In this document: one piece after another, positions 53,132 to 62,320 of the stretch | Numbering within the stretch: the stretch's first letter is position 1 | How the letters are laid out: every line of letters starts with the position of its first letter | NCBI RefSeq assembly: GCF_003114815.1 | Contig: NZ_BFAZ01000009.1 | Coordinates: 434,001 to 498,000 of the forward strand | Direction of reading: 5' to 3' | DNA from: Leptospira ellinghausenii | Lineage (GTDB): Bacteria; Spirochaetota; Leptospiria; Leptospirales; Leptospiraceae | DNA length: 64,000 nucleotides | The notes under the pieces: generated by a model | The model's database searches: none | Told to the model about the DNA's origin: nothing | The model's input: only the letters and a program-made list of their open reading frames with translations | Program-made: the position numbers and the translations under genes

Positions 53132-55215
53132 TCTATGTTATCTATCTGATCGGTTTTTTGTTTTTAGGAATTCTTTATGGAATCACTAAATTATACAAGC
53201 AAAATGAAGAAAACCAAAATACTGTTACCGTCTTAAAATCTAAAATTCAATTACTGAATGAGGAATTAGAAGAAAAAGAAAAAGATCTTCTCTCAACAAA
53301 AACGCAGTCAGAAGAATTTTCGAACAAACTTGTTGATTCATATGGCCAACTTTCCGACCTCGATGGCCTCTTGAGAGAAATCAACTCAGCAACTGATTTA
53401 AAAGATGTTCTGAGAATACTTGGATTTTATATCAGAGAAAAATTCAAAGTGCCACATTATCTTTTATACGTTTATAAAAAAGAATTAGATGCCTTAGAGT
53501 TTTTTCACAGTAACTTTCCAGAAGAACTTTCCGAGTCGGTAAAATTAGAGATTATGGGAAGGACAATCCCTGTTTCCGATTCTTATGTGACTACATATGC
53601 ACACGCGTATGTTCGAAAAAGGAAAAGAAGTTTTTACATTGAAGACTTTGAAACTTATAAAACAGAAGGTGTGGAACTTGAAAATAAAAAATCAGCTAAT
53701 CTAAAATCCCTTCTCATTGTCCCACTTTACCTGCGCAATAAATTCATTGGAACACTGGATTTATTAGATTATTCAGGCATATTTTTATTAAATGAACAAC
53801 AACTCAACCAGATCAAAATCATTGCTGATTACATAGCAGGCACAATTGAAACAGGATATCTTCTTGATGAGTTAAAAACAGTAAACTCCAAAATCCAAGA
53901 AGAAAAAGAGAACATAGAATCTAATCGTTTGAAATTGGAAAACCTTCACAAATTCAATCGAAAAATTAATTCCTTTTCTGAAATTGAAGATATCACAAGA
54001 GAAGTTTTTAGTTATTTAAAAGCGAATCACCGTGTTGAATTAGGTTTTATCTTATTAGTAGATCCAAAATCCAATACATTAGTCCCTCTTATGGAAGGTG
54101 CTGAAGTATTCAATAAAGGATTACTCGTCACAAATTTTCTAAGAACATTCCGTCCTAAATTGATTCCATCCATCGGTTCCCTCTATCGGTCTTTTCAAAA
54201 ACAAAAACCAATTTATCTGAAAAAATCTTCGCGATGGAAAGAACTAACCCTAATCGATACCTCAATCGTTGAAAGTTTTAAATTAGAAATTTTTGGGCAT
54301 ATACCTCTTGTGGTCCAAGGCCAAACCATCGGGATTGTCTGTGTCACTCGCCTAACAAAAGAAAATCCTTGGACACAAATTGAATTCCAAGAAATCATTT
54401 CCTTTTGTGAACAAGTTGCGGGTGCAATTCACAATGCAAATTTGCGAAGAGATTTGGAAAAAGAGAGAGAAAAAACACTTCACTTCATTCGAAACATACT
54501 TCCTGGTGATTTAGCGGATGAACTCATTGAACGTGGAGAAGTTGTTCCTATGGAATATGAATCCGTCAGTATATTATTTACTGATTTCAAAAACTTCACA
54601 AAAGCGGCAGAATCATTGTCACCGGAAGATTTGATTGAACAATTAGACGGATGTTTTTCCCAATTTGATGATATAGCCGTTAGGCATAATTTTGAAAAAT
54701 TAAAAACAATTGGGGATTCTTACATGGCTGCTGGTGGAATTCCGCAAGGAAATTTCACTCACCCCGTAGATGCCTGTTTGTTTGCCATGGAAATCAAATC
54801 ATTTATGACACAAATTCGATCCTTTAAACAGATGTTAGGCCAAGATTTCTGGGAAATTCGAATTGGTATCCACACAGGACCCGTAGTAGCAGGTGTTGTT
54901 GGAAAATCAAAATTTGCTTATGATGTTTGGGGTGATGCTGTGAACACTGCAAGCAGGATGGAAAGTTCTAGTGATGCTGGTGAAATCAATTTATCAGAGA
55001 CTACTTACGATAAAGTAAAACGATTTTTTGAATGTGAATATCGCGGTAAGGTCAAAGCTAAAAACAAAGGGGAAATGGGGATGTATTTTTTAAAACGTTT
55101 ACGTCCTGAATTTTCAAGAGATCCAGAAGGAATGGTTCCCAACCAAATCTTTTTAGATTTATATAAAAATTTGCAGATCGGAGCAAAAATCATCTACCGT
55201 CAAACTGGTTCTTGA
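53128..55215 (+). CDS. GAF-domain adenylate cyclase (class III)
   Basis: A 695-residue protein: one N-terminal membrane helix, a coiled coil, two GAF domains (~95-235 and ~280-435), and a full class III cyclase (~460-650). Catalytic residues are all present: ILFTDFKNFT and TIGDSYMAAGG for metals, and VWGDAVNTASRM with the Asn and Arg. The Lys (EKLKTIGDS) and Asp (WGDAVN) specify ATP, predicting cAMP as product. It overlaps the preceding pseudo-cyclase gene, and two probable cAMP receptors lie 4.5 kb downstream. Confidence 0.92.
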   Translation: MIYVIYLIGFLFLGILYGITKLYKQNEENQNTVTVLKSKIQLLNEELEEKEKDLLSTKTQSEEFSNKLVDSYGQLSDLDGLLREINSATDLKDVLRILGFYIREKFKVPHYLLYVYKKELDALEFFHSNFPEELSESVKLEIMGRTIPVSDSYVTTYAHAYVRKRKRSFYIEDFETYKTEGVELENKKSANLKSLLIVPLYLRNKFIGTLDLLDYSGIFLLNEQQLNQIKIIADYIAGTIETGYLLDELKTVNSKIQEEKENIESNRLKLENLHKFNRKINSFSEIEDITREVFSYLKANHRVELGFILLVDPKSNTLVPLMEGAEVFNKGLLVTNFLRTFRPKLIPSIGSLYRSFQKQKPIYLKKSSRWKELTLIDTSIVESFKLEIFGHIPLVVQGQTIGIVCVTRLTKENPWTQIEFQEIISFCEQVAGAIHNANLRRDLEKEREKTLHFIRNILPGDLADELIERGEVVPMEYESVSILFTDFKNFTKAAESLSPEDLIEQLDGCFSQFDDIAVRHNFEKLKTIGDSYMAAGGIPQGNFTHPVDACLFAMEIKSFMTQIRSFKQMLGQDFWEIRIGIHTGPVVAGVVGKSKFAYDVWGDAVNTASRMESSSDAGEINLSETTYDKVKRFFECEYRGKVKAKNKGEMGMYFLKRLRPEFSRDPEGMVPNQIFLDLYKNLQIGAKIIYRQTGS

Positions 55216-55230
55216 TTAGATTCCACTTCC

Positions 55231-55572
55231 TTACGAACCACCCGTTGCAGAACTTGAGTTTGCACTAGAAGAACTACCACCTCGATTCCCTGAACTGGAA
55301 CTCGATGAAGAACGTCTATTACTAGTTGTTGTGTTTGTACTTGTCGAAGCGGCTGGGCATTTTTCATAACATATTACATACAAAGTAATACAAGATGTTG
55401 TTGTTGCAACTGGGTTGTTTAATTGGGGAGCAAGTGCAATGGCACAAATGTACTGTTCTTTCACACACCGATCCATACACTGCATCCGGGTTTCAGAACT
55501 TTTTGAATTGGAACAATTGCCAAAAGTAAGGCCAATTCCCAATAAAAAAACGGCAAAGAACAAACGTTTCAT
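55231..55572 (-). CDS. Cysteine-rich lipoprotein with serine-rich tail
   Basis: A 113-residue lipoprotein: MKRLFFAVFLLGIGLTFGNCSNS. The mature part has six more cysteines (MQCMDRCVKEQYIC, TTSCITLYVICYEKC), fit for three disulfides, and ends in a Ser/Gly/Asn-rich low-complexity tail. The family occurs in several Leptospira species; its role is unknown. The ATG at 55572 begins the signal; the frame is open upstream to 55623 without a signal-like sequence. It is convergent with the cyclase, 15 nt away. Confidence 0.7.
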   Translation of the reverse strand: MKRLFFAVFLLGIGLTFGNCSNSKSSETRMQCMDRCVKEQYICAIALAPQLNNPVATTTSCITLYVICYEKCPAASTSTNTTTSNRRSSSSSSSGNRGGSSSSANSSSATGGS

Positions 55573-55670
55573 GTCAATAGGATCGCATAGATTTTTAACT
55601 TTTCCAATAGAGGAAAACCGCAAATGTGGGAATTACCTATGAAACATACTTGATTCTACATTAGAGAAAT

Positions 55671-56207
55671 GTGAAATTGAATCATATGATGGAAACTCGC
55701 ACCATACGTATCCTTTTTTTAGTTTTTTATGTGATTTCATTAATTGTTTGGATCATTGAAGAAGTATACACTCTTACAAAACCACCTGAATACTTCGACC
55801 GATTTCGAGTTATCATCGCAACCATAGAATCATTCATTGCCATTTCTTCCTTCCTTGTTGTTTTTATTTTATACAAAGAACTCAAAAAAGAAGCTGTGGA
55901 AAATAAGCAGGCAAAAACACAGATCCATGACTTAAAAAGAACCAATCGAATTTTAAAAAATCCTGAAATAGGATTTTGGGCGGAAGCTAAGGCCCAGATG
56001 TTAGAATGGAATTTAACAGAAGCAGAAACAGAGATTGCTATTCTTTTGTTAAGAGGTTTTTCCCAAAAACAAATTGCTGCCGTTAGGAAAAAAAGTCTGA
56101 GGACCATCGAAAACCAAACCGCGTCTATCTACGAAAAATCTTCTATGAGAGGGAAACTGGAATTTATTTCTTTTTTCCTTACTCCTCTTTTACCCGAAGA
56201 AGACTAA
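55671..56207 (+). CDS. Membrane-anchored LuxR-type HTH protein
   Basis: A 178-residue protein with two N-terminal transmembrane helices (residues ~10-30 and ~48-67), a short coiled coil, and a C-terminal LuxR/GerE helix-turn-helix: WNLTEAETEIAILLLRGFSQKQIAAV and SLRTIENQTASIYEKSSMRGKLE. A DNA-binding domain tied to the membrane suggests a one-component regulator. It starts with GTG at 55671 (ATG at 55686 is an alternative). It is divergent from the small lipoprotein gene. Confidence 0.8.
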   Translation: MKLNHMMETRTIRILFLVFYVISLIVWIIEEVYTLTKPPEYFDRFRVIIATIESFIAISSFLVVFILYKELKKEAVENKQAKTQIHDLKRTNRILKNPEIGFWAEAKAQMLEWNLTEAETEIAILLLRGFSQKQIAAVRKKSLRTIENQTASIYEKSSMRGKLEFISFFLTPLLPEED

Positions 56208-56217
56208 ACAAAAAACC

Positions 56218-56246
56218 TTGACCAAAGTGATTCTTTTTGGTTATTT
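56218..56246 (+). promoter_or_regulatory. Possible promoter (or hairpin) before the M23 peptidase gene
   Basis: TTGACC (56218-56223) is followed after 17 nt by TTATTT (56241-56246), a fair sigma-70-type layout 13 nt before the ATG. The same bases also form an ACCAAA/TTTGGT hairpin followed by a T-rich stretch, so a terminator of the HTH gene is an alternative reading. Confidence 0.3.
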
Positions 56247-56258
56247 TAAGTTTGTTTT

Positions 56259-57824
56259 ATGAAAAATCGAAACATAATTTTATTCACATTCTTACTTGTA
56301 TTATGTAACATTTCTCTTTGGTCCCAAACACAATTAGAAGACCGCGACAAAGAAAGGCAGTCAGACTTAATCAAAACCAATCAAAAAAAACAAGAGGAAA
56401 TTCTCCAAAAGTATAACGAATTTGTTTCTAAAGTACAAAGCAGATTCCCTGGCCTTAAAATTTCCTCTTCCCCCATTGATTTAAAATTAGCAGAAGGGAT
56501 TTCTGACCATAATAGTGCACCAGGAGCCACTGATAAAAAATCCAAGTCAATTAGTGCTGTAGCTTCTGATCATTTTTATTTACAACTAGAACCGAACAAG
56601 CAACCTAACACGCGTTCGCAGATTAAAGTAAAAAAAGGGGATCCTCTCGAAGTAGTATTTGTTTTAAAACAAGATGTAACAGAAAAAAAAGAAGGTTCTC
56701 ATTGGGTATTGGTGCGAACAAAATCAAAACAAGAAGGATATACCACCCAAGACTTATTACAACCAACAAAACCAGCCGTAAAATCCAGAAATACAGAAGG
56801 ACTCTCTTTAGATGTATCTTCCATACCTTCTAGAACCACAACCGAACCAACTAGCATAAGTTACACGGACTCGAAAAAAGGAAAGGAACTGTGGGTTAAC
56901 GCTAGTTCTTTAAACATGAGAGGAGAACCCGATGTGAACGGTTATGTAATCGCAAGGTTACCAAAAGGAATCAAAGTCACCGTTCAAAGTTCCACATCAA
57001 ACGAAGAAACGATCGATGGAATCTCCTCGAACTGGTACCAAGTTTCTTCTGCTTATGGCAATGGTTGGGTGTTTGGTGGTTATTTAAGTAACTCAGAAGT
57101 TGTCTCATACGAAGTGTTACCTGGAGAAATTTCATTTCCGCAAGAGAATCCGGATGATTTAAAAACTGGAGATAAACGTTACGTTAGATCGACAAATTTA
57201 CGAATGAGAGATGAACCTAACGAATACGGCTCTGTCGTTACTTCTATCCCAGGTGATGAAAAACTTAAAATATTAGATACCAAAAAGGAAATCGAAACGA
57301 TAGGTGGAGTTAGATCTAAATGGATTTATGTCAATTGGAATAATGAATGGGAAGGTTGGGTCTTCGGTGGATTTGTTTCAAAGGAACGTGGTCCTCTCGT
57401 TGATACTGATGATATCTCAAAATACTTTCAGATTCCTGTAGATAACGACCGCTATGTGTCATCGAGTTTCGGAACACGCGTAGATCCTGTTACTGGGAAA
57501 ATTGGCGCCTTCCATTCGGGTATTGATTTACCCGCTCCAGTGGGAACACCTATCAAAGCTGTGAGCGAGGGAAAGGTATGGCGAACAATTACAACTAGCG
57601 GTGGTTATGGGATGTTAACAATTATTAGCCATAAAAATAACATCTATACTTATTATGCACACCAAAGTGACAGGCAAGTAAAAGAAGGTGACACCGTCCG
57701 CTCTGGCGATATCATTGGTCTAGTAGGAAACACCGGAAAATCAACAGGTCCTCATCTCCATTTTGAAGTTAGGAAAGGCCCAGACCAACAAGCATTGGAT
57801 CCAGGAGCATATTTACCCAAATGA
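56259..57824 (+). CDS. M23 family peptidoglycan endopeptidase with two SH3b domains
   Basis: A 521-residue exported protein: signal (IILFTFLLVLCNISLWS), a helical N-terminal part, SH3b domains at ~205-290 (WVNASSLNMRGEPDVNGYVIARL) and ~305-390 (RSTNLRMRDEPNEYGSVVTSI), and an M23 domain from ~415. The zinc ligands and active-site residues are present: AFHSGIDLPAP, YYAHQSDR and HLHFEVRKG. It should cut peptide cross-links in the wall. It overlaps the ankyrin gene by ATGA, so both probably work in the periplasm. Confidence 0.92.
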   Translation: MKNRNIILFTFLLVLCNISLWSQTQLEDRDKERQSDLIKTNQKKQEEILQKYNEFVSKVQSRFPGLKISSSPIDLKLAEGISDHNSAPGATDKKSKSISAVASDHFYLQLEPNKQPNTRSQIKVKKGDPLEVVFVLKQDVTEKKEGSHWVLVRTKSKQEGYTTQDLLQPTKPAVKSRNTEGLSLDVSSIPSRTTTEPTSISYTDSKKGKELWVNASSLNMRGEPDVNGYVIARLPKGIKVTVQSSTSNEETIDGISSNWYQVSSAYGNGWVFGGYLSNSEVVSYEVLPGEISFPQENPDDLKTGDKRYVRSTNLRMRDEPNEYGSVVTSIPGDEKLKILDTKKEIETIGGVRSKWIYVNWNNEWEGWVFGGFVSKERGPLVDTDDISKYFQIPVDNDRYVSSSFGTRVDPVTGKIGAFHSGIDLPAPVGTPIKAVSEGKVWRTITTSGGYGMLTIISHKNNIYTYYAHQSDRQVKEGDTVRSGDIIGLVGNTGKSTGPHLHFEVRKGPDQQALDPGAYLPK

Positions 57825-59755
57825 AATCTAAATTAAATCTTATTTTCTTTATTCTGATTCTATCGTTCCAACCTTATTTGTTAGCGGAAGAACCTTTGCC
57901 GACTTCAACAGAAGGTTCACCTAGTTATGATATGGTACAAATTCTATTAAAGGGAAATCAAAAAGAATTTGAAAACGCAGTGACAAATGGTGGAGACATC
58001 AATGCTTCAGACGATTCTGGAAAATCACTCCTCATTTTAGCAGTTGAAAAAAATCGAACAAAACAGTTTGAGTTTTTATTAAACCAGGGTGCTGATTTAA
58101 ACAAACGTGATCTTTCTGGAAAAACATTATTACATTATGTTGTTACTTCCAAATTCACCAACCAAATCAAAACATTGGTTGAGAAAGGTGCAGATCTAAA
58201 TGCTTATGATGCTGATGGAAATACTGCTCTACATGTTGCGATTTTAAAATCAAACTTAGCTGTTCAGAAGTTACTTGTGGAAAGTAAAGCAGATGTAAAT
58301 CTCAGAAACAATCCACGAAAATCACCCATTTATTTGGCATTTGAAAAAGGAAAAATAGATTCAATCAACTTTCTCTTACAAAATGGTGCTGATATAAACT
58401 TACCTGATTTAACAGGTCGTACACCTATTTTTGTAGCAATTGAACAAAGAAACATAAAACTGCTAACTCTTGCCTTAGATGCAAATGCCAATCCAAACTC
58501 AGAAGATACAAAGTCCATTCGACCCATTGTATTTGCCATTGAAAAAGGTTTCACCGCGGGAGTGGAAACCTTATTAAACCGAGGAGCAGATGTCCATTCC
58601 AAAACATCTGAAGGTGAATCGTTATTATTTTATTCTGTTGATAAAAGAAACCTAGTTGTAACTAGTTTATTAATCAAAAAAGGACTCAATGTTGATTCCC
58701 AAAACACCAATGGAAAAACGTTGTTTGAAATCGCATTAACTAAAAACGATTCAAATTTATTAAAACTGGTGTTAGATGCCGGTGCAAATCCAAACCAAAC
58801 ACTATCAACGAATAAAAACCCACTGGAAGAAGCAATTGACAGTTCTAAATGGGCCATTGCTGAGTTATTGATCGAAAAAAATGCAGAGATTCAATCGCCC
58901 AATCTTTCAGGTTATTTACCCATCCATTTAGCTTCTAGAAAACCTGGAATCAAAATCGTAGACCTCCTCTTGAAAAAAGGAGTTCCCGTTGATATCGTAA
59001 ATGCAAAAACAAATGAAACTGCATTGTCACTTGCACTAGATAACAAACAATTAAATATCGCCAAACTCCTATTATCTAAGAAAGCAAACCCAAATCATCA
59101 ACTAAAGGATGGAGTTGGTTTAATCTTTTCTACTATTGAAAGAAAAGATGCCGAAGCGTTTAAATTACTAGTATCCAATGGTGCAAATTTATTAACGCTA
59201 AACGATGAAGATGAAAATCTAATCACTACGGTTTGTAAATTAGAGGTAGATAAAAAAGAACAAAAGTTTGTTGATGAAACTCTTAAATTATTGATTAGTA
59301 AGGGTGTAAACCCAAATGCAAAAAACAAACGAGGATTAAGTGCTCTTCACATAGCGCTCAATCGTAATCGAATCGAAACCATGTCAACTTTGTTGACAAT
59401 GGGAGCAGATCCTAACCTAACAGACAATAATGGATTTTCGATATTACACAAAGCGATTCAAAAGTTTTTAACTGCAAAAGATGCCAACCAAATTGAACTG
59501 TATAAAAAATTAGTACTATTCCTAGTGGAAAGACGTGCGAACCTCAACCAACAAGATAAATTAGGGAAAACTATACTTTCCGAACTGGCAATTCAATTTG
59601 ATCCTGGTAAAAGTGATCCCATTTTGGAATTGGCAAAAGTCCTGGTTCTAAATGGCGGAGATCCAAAGCTAAAAGATAAAAATGGCAAGTCTGCATTGGA
59701 TTATGCTGATGAGAAAAAAATTCCAGAACTCTTAGAAATTTATCGCGGTCTTTAA
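57821..59755 (+). CDS. Exported ankyrin-repeat protein
   Basis: A 644-residue protein with a signal peptide (FFILILSFQPYLLAEEP) and about seventeen ankyrin repeats over residues ~30-640, each of the form DxxGxTxLhxAxxxxxxxxxxxLLxxGAxxN (for example DGNTALHVAILKSN, LLQNGADINLPD). Ankyrin solenoids bind proteins. Export into the periplasm together with the M23 peptidase suggests it binds that enzyme or another wall protein. It overlaps the first cyclic-nucleotide-binding gene by one base (TAATG). Confidence 0.9.
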   Translation: MKSKLNLIFFILILSFQPYLLAEEPLPTSTEGSPSYDMVQILLKGNQKEFENAVTNGGDINASDDSGKSLLILAVEKNRTKQFEFLLNQGADLNKRDLSGKTLLHYVVTSKFTNQIKTLVEKGADLNAYDADGNTALHVAILKSNLAVQKLLVESKADVNLRNNPRKSPIYLAFEKGKIDSINFLLQNGADINLPDLTGRTPIFVAIEQRNIKLLTLALDANANPNSEDTKSIRPIVFAIEKGFTAGVETLLNRGADVHSKTSEGESLLFYSVDKRNLVVTSLLIKKGLNVDSQNTNGKTLFEIALTKNDSNLLKLVLDAGANPNQTLSTNKNPLEEAIDSSKWAIAELLIEKNAEIQSPNLSGYLPIHLASRKPGIKIVDLLLKKGVPVDIVNAKTNETALSLALDNKQLNIAKLLLSKKANPNHQLKDGVGLIFSTIERKDAEAFKLLVSNGANLLTLNDEDENLITTVCKLEVDKKEQKFVDETLKLLISKGVNPNAKNKRGLSALHIALNRNRIETMSTLLTMGADPNLTDNNGFSILHKAIQKFLTAKDANQIELYKKLVLFLVERRANLNQQDKLGKTILSELAIQFDPGKSDPILELAKVLVLNGGDPKLKDKNGKSALDYADEKKIPELLEIYRGL

Positions 59756-60189
59756 TGTCCATTCCTAAAAAAGATAATCGTATCAACATATTCGACTTCG
59801 TTAATACAGTCCCAACAAAGACATTCAAACGAGGTGAGATCATCGTAAGAGAAGGTGATCCATCAAATGAGAAAATGTATTTTATATTGAGTGGTACTTT
59901 GTCAGTAGGAATGGGTGCACCCGACCAAGGAAATTTTCATGAAGTGAGAAAACTTTCCACAGGAGAGTTTTTTGGGGAGATTGCACTTATTTCTGCACAT
60001 CCCAGAGCAATGACAGTATTCATCGAATCTGATAGAGCACAGTTAGGAATTCTCGATAAACAAAATTTAATTCGAATTGCAAATTCAAATCCAATGTTTG
60101 TCTACGCACTATTACAAACTTATGTAGAGCGACTCATTGAAGCCGAACAAAAGTTAAAGGATCTAACCGAGGCGAGTGATGGGACTTAA
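59755..60189 (+). CDS. Cyclic-nucleotide-binding domain protein
   Basis: A 144-residue protein with a single CAP-type cyclic-nucleotide-binding domain. GEFFGEIALISAHPRAMTV is the phosphate-binding cassette, with the Glu and Arg that hold cAMP. There is no DNA-binding domain behind it, so it should act by protein contact, for example on its paralogue encoded next. It overlaps the ankyrin gene by one base and the next gene by 11 nt. Confidence 0.88.
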   Translation: MSIPKKDNRINIFDFVNTVPTKTFKRGEIIVREGDPSNEKMYFILSGTLSVGMGAPDQGNFHEVRKLSTGEFFGEIALISAHPRAMTVFIESDRAQLGILDKQNLIRIANSNPMFVYALLQTYVERLIEAEQKLKDLTEASDGT

Positions 60190-60694
60190 AGAATCTCTAG
60201 CCAAACTCAGTATGATCAATATCAAAAGAGGAGAAGTCCTTTTTAAGGAAGGAGTTCCTTCGAATGGAGCTATGTTCTTTTTGTTTGAAGGCCAGTTAGA
60301 CATTTATAAACAAATTGAAGGCAAACACACCAAACTAAGAAGTATATTACCTGGTGAATTTTTCGGAGAAATGGCGATCATCAACAATAGCCCAAGAGCA
60401 GCATCAATTGTAGTGGTATCTGAATCGGCAAAACTTGGTATCATCAATCGTACTACTTTTGTGCAAATGAGTCAGGAAAGTCCTGAATTTTTATTTTTAT
60501 TACTGAAAAAAGTAATCGAAAGATTATATGAGACTGATGGAAAAATTAGAGCAATCAAAAGAAAACAAGATGAAGACTCAATGATCTCCAAAGTTGTAAC
60601 TGTGTCGAATCCTGATTCTGAATCAAATGGAGAGAATCAAGGGGTAGTACCTTTAGAAACATTCACAGATGATGCACAATCGATTGGTGAATGA
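60179..60694 (+). CDS. Cyclic-nucleotide-binding domain protein (second copy)
   Basis: A 171-residue paralogue of the gene before it: GEFFGEMAIINNSPRAASI is the phosphate-binding cassette with the Glu and Arg in place. A charged C-terminal tail of about 45 residues follows the domain. ATG at 60179 is preceded by GAGG; a GTG at 60176 is the alternative. The two copies, together with a complete cyclase 4.5 kb upstream, point to local cAMP signalling. Confidence 0.88.
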   Translation: MGLKESLAKLSMINIKRGEVLFKEGVPSNGAMFFLFEGQLDIYKQIEGKHTKLRSILPGEFFGEMAIINNSPRAASIVVVSESAKLGIINRTTFVQMSQESPEFLFLLLKKVIERLYETDGKIRAIKRKQDEDSMISKVVTVSNPDSESNGENQGVVPLETFTDDAQSIGE

Positions 60695-60695
60695 T

Positions 60696-61403
60696 TTATA
60701 ATTTGAATTTTTTTCTTTTAATTTTGAATATTTCTGGCCTAACAACGATTTCAGGAACTACAAATCCAGATTGATCCAATATTAAATGTTCTACCACATA
60801 AGCTATTTGGTCTGGTAACAAATATGACTTTGGATCTTGATCTGGTTCTATACTCAAATGATTATAAAAATCTGTTTTTGTAATATCAGGTATTACTAAG
60901 TGTACCTTTACTGAATATTTTCGAAGTTCATCAAATAATAATCGAGCATATTGATGGATTCCAGCTTTTACTGATCCGTAAACGTTTCCCCATGGAGATA
61001 TTTGATCTCCCGAAATTGAACCTATGAATACAATTCTACCTTCATTTTTTTTTAGAATACGTGTGAGAGAACTGGTTAAGATCATAGGTGAAGTTAAATG
61101 AACTTGCACCATTTCTACTATTTTTTCAGGAGATAATTCTTCCACGGGTGCAAAGTATGCAATCCCTGCACTATGGATTAACAAAGAAATACGATCTTTC
61201 TCAGTTAGTAAATTTAAGATCTTGGGTATTGAATTTGGATCACTTAAATCACCTTTTATTAAATGAAAATCTTCATATAACTCTTGGCATTTTTCAGGAT
61301 GCCTACAAATTCCATATACGATAAAGTCCATTCGGAGCAATTTTTTTGCAATAGCGAGTCCAATGCCTCGTGACGCTCCTGTTACTACTGCAACCTTTTT
61401 CAT
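60696..61403 (-). CDS. Short-chain dehydrogenase/reductase
   Basis: A 235-residue SDR. VAVVTGASRGIGLAIAKKLL is the nucleotide-binding loop, HSAGIAYFAP the NAG-type motif, GSISG the catalytic serine region and YGSVKAG the Tyr-x3-Lys pair. The substrate is unknown. The ATG at 61403 overlaps the esterase stop as ATGA and is preferred over the longer frame from 61427. It is the last gene of a reverse-strand operon. Confidence 0.9.
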   Translation of the reverse strand: MKKVAVVTGASRGIGLAIAKKLLRMDFIVYGICRHPEKCQELYEDFHLIKGDLSDPNSIPKILNLLTEKDRISLLIHSAGIAYFAPVEELSPEKIVEMVQVHLTSPMILTSSLTRILKKNEGRIVFIGSISGDQISPWGNVYGSVKAGIHQYARLLFDELRKYSVKVHLVIPDITKTDFYNHLSIEPDQDPKSYLLPDQIAYVVEHLILDQSGFVVPEIVVRPEIFKIKRKKFKL

Positions 61404-62320
61404 TTTAAGCTTTCCATGAATTCCCATACCAATAAGGAAGCATCAATTACCTTAGTCGTTTTTCCTTGGTTGATAAATGGAATCATTGTAGTTTCTCCTG
61501 GCCAACTATGTCCAAGACCGTTCAATTGAATCAATTCAACAATTTTATTATTTGAACATTTAGTATACCTTTCAAATTGAATCTGAATACTATTTCCATC
61601 TTCCACAAAATCCTTAGTCGATTTGGTAAGAGTATCATCGCAACGATTCCATTCCTTCCATCTAAATATACTATCTGTAACTGAAAGAATTTCCTTTCCA
61701 TCTTTTACATAACCGCCACTAAAAGGAACCAATGGATCTTCAGTGCCAGCCATAATGGCAACAGAGACAGGCACTGTGGTATGTTTTTGTTTTGATTTTA
61801 ATAACGCCACGGAAATCTGAGCAGCCACACTCATAACCCCTCTCCATAGTTCGGATTTTTCAATCGCTAATCGTTGGGCCATAAATCCACCATTGGAATG
61901 ACCAACCAAATACACATAATGTTCGTCAACCGAACCCTCAGAAATTATACGTTTTACAATCGATTCTATAAATAAAACATCGTTGATTGAAGCTTCATCA
62001 GCAGGAGAGCTACCTCTTCCATCAGCCCAACTCCTCTTATATCCATCCGGAAATAATACAATAAATCCTTTTGAATCTGCAACCTCATTCAACTTAGTTT
62101 GTTTCATCATCGTAATCCCAGTACCGAATCTACCATGAAGTGCAACTAACATCGGTATTGGCATACCATTCCAATTTTTTGGGTAATGTACTGTGTATGT
62201 GCGCTTCACTCCATTTAATTGGAAGTAATCATTTTTTTCATTGGGTTTTAATTTATAAAAGTAACCCAGACAAGAAAACAATGTAATTAGGCAAAAAATC
62301 CCGACTTTAAATTCTTTCAT
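61400..62320 (-). CDS. Exported esterase, LpqC/PHB-depolymerase-like
   Basis: A 306-residue alpha/beta hydrolase with an N-terminal signal (VGIFCLITLFSCLGYF, the cysteine a possible lipidation site). LVALHGRFGTG is the oxyanion region, LVGHSNGGFMAQRLA the nucleophile, MAGTEDPLVPFSGG the acid, and LNGLGHSWPG the base. The family includes feruloyl esterases and poly(3-hydroxybutyrate) depolymerases. It is coupled by overlaps on both sides to a lipoprotein gene and the dehydrogenase. Confidence 0.88.
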   Translation of the reverse strand: MKEFKVGIFCLITLFSCLGYFYKLKPNEKNDYFQLNGVKRTYTVHYPKNWNGMPIPMLVALHGRFGTGITMMKQTKLNEVADSKGFIVLFPDGYKRSWADGRGSSPADEASINDVLFIESIVKRIISEGSVDEHYVYLVGHSNGGFMAQRLAIEKSELWRGVMSVAAQISVALLKSKQKHTTVPVSVAIMAGTEDPLVPFSGGYVKDGKEILSVTDSIFRWKEWNRCDDTLTKSTKDFVEDGNSIQIQFERYTKCSNNKIVELIQLNGLGHSWPGETTMIPFINQGKTTKVIDASLLVWEFMESLK

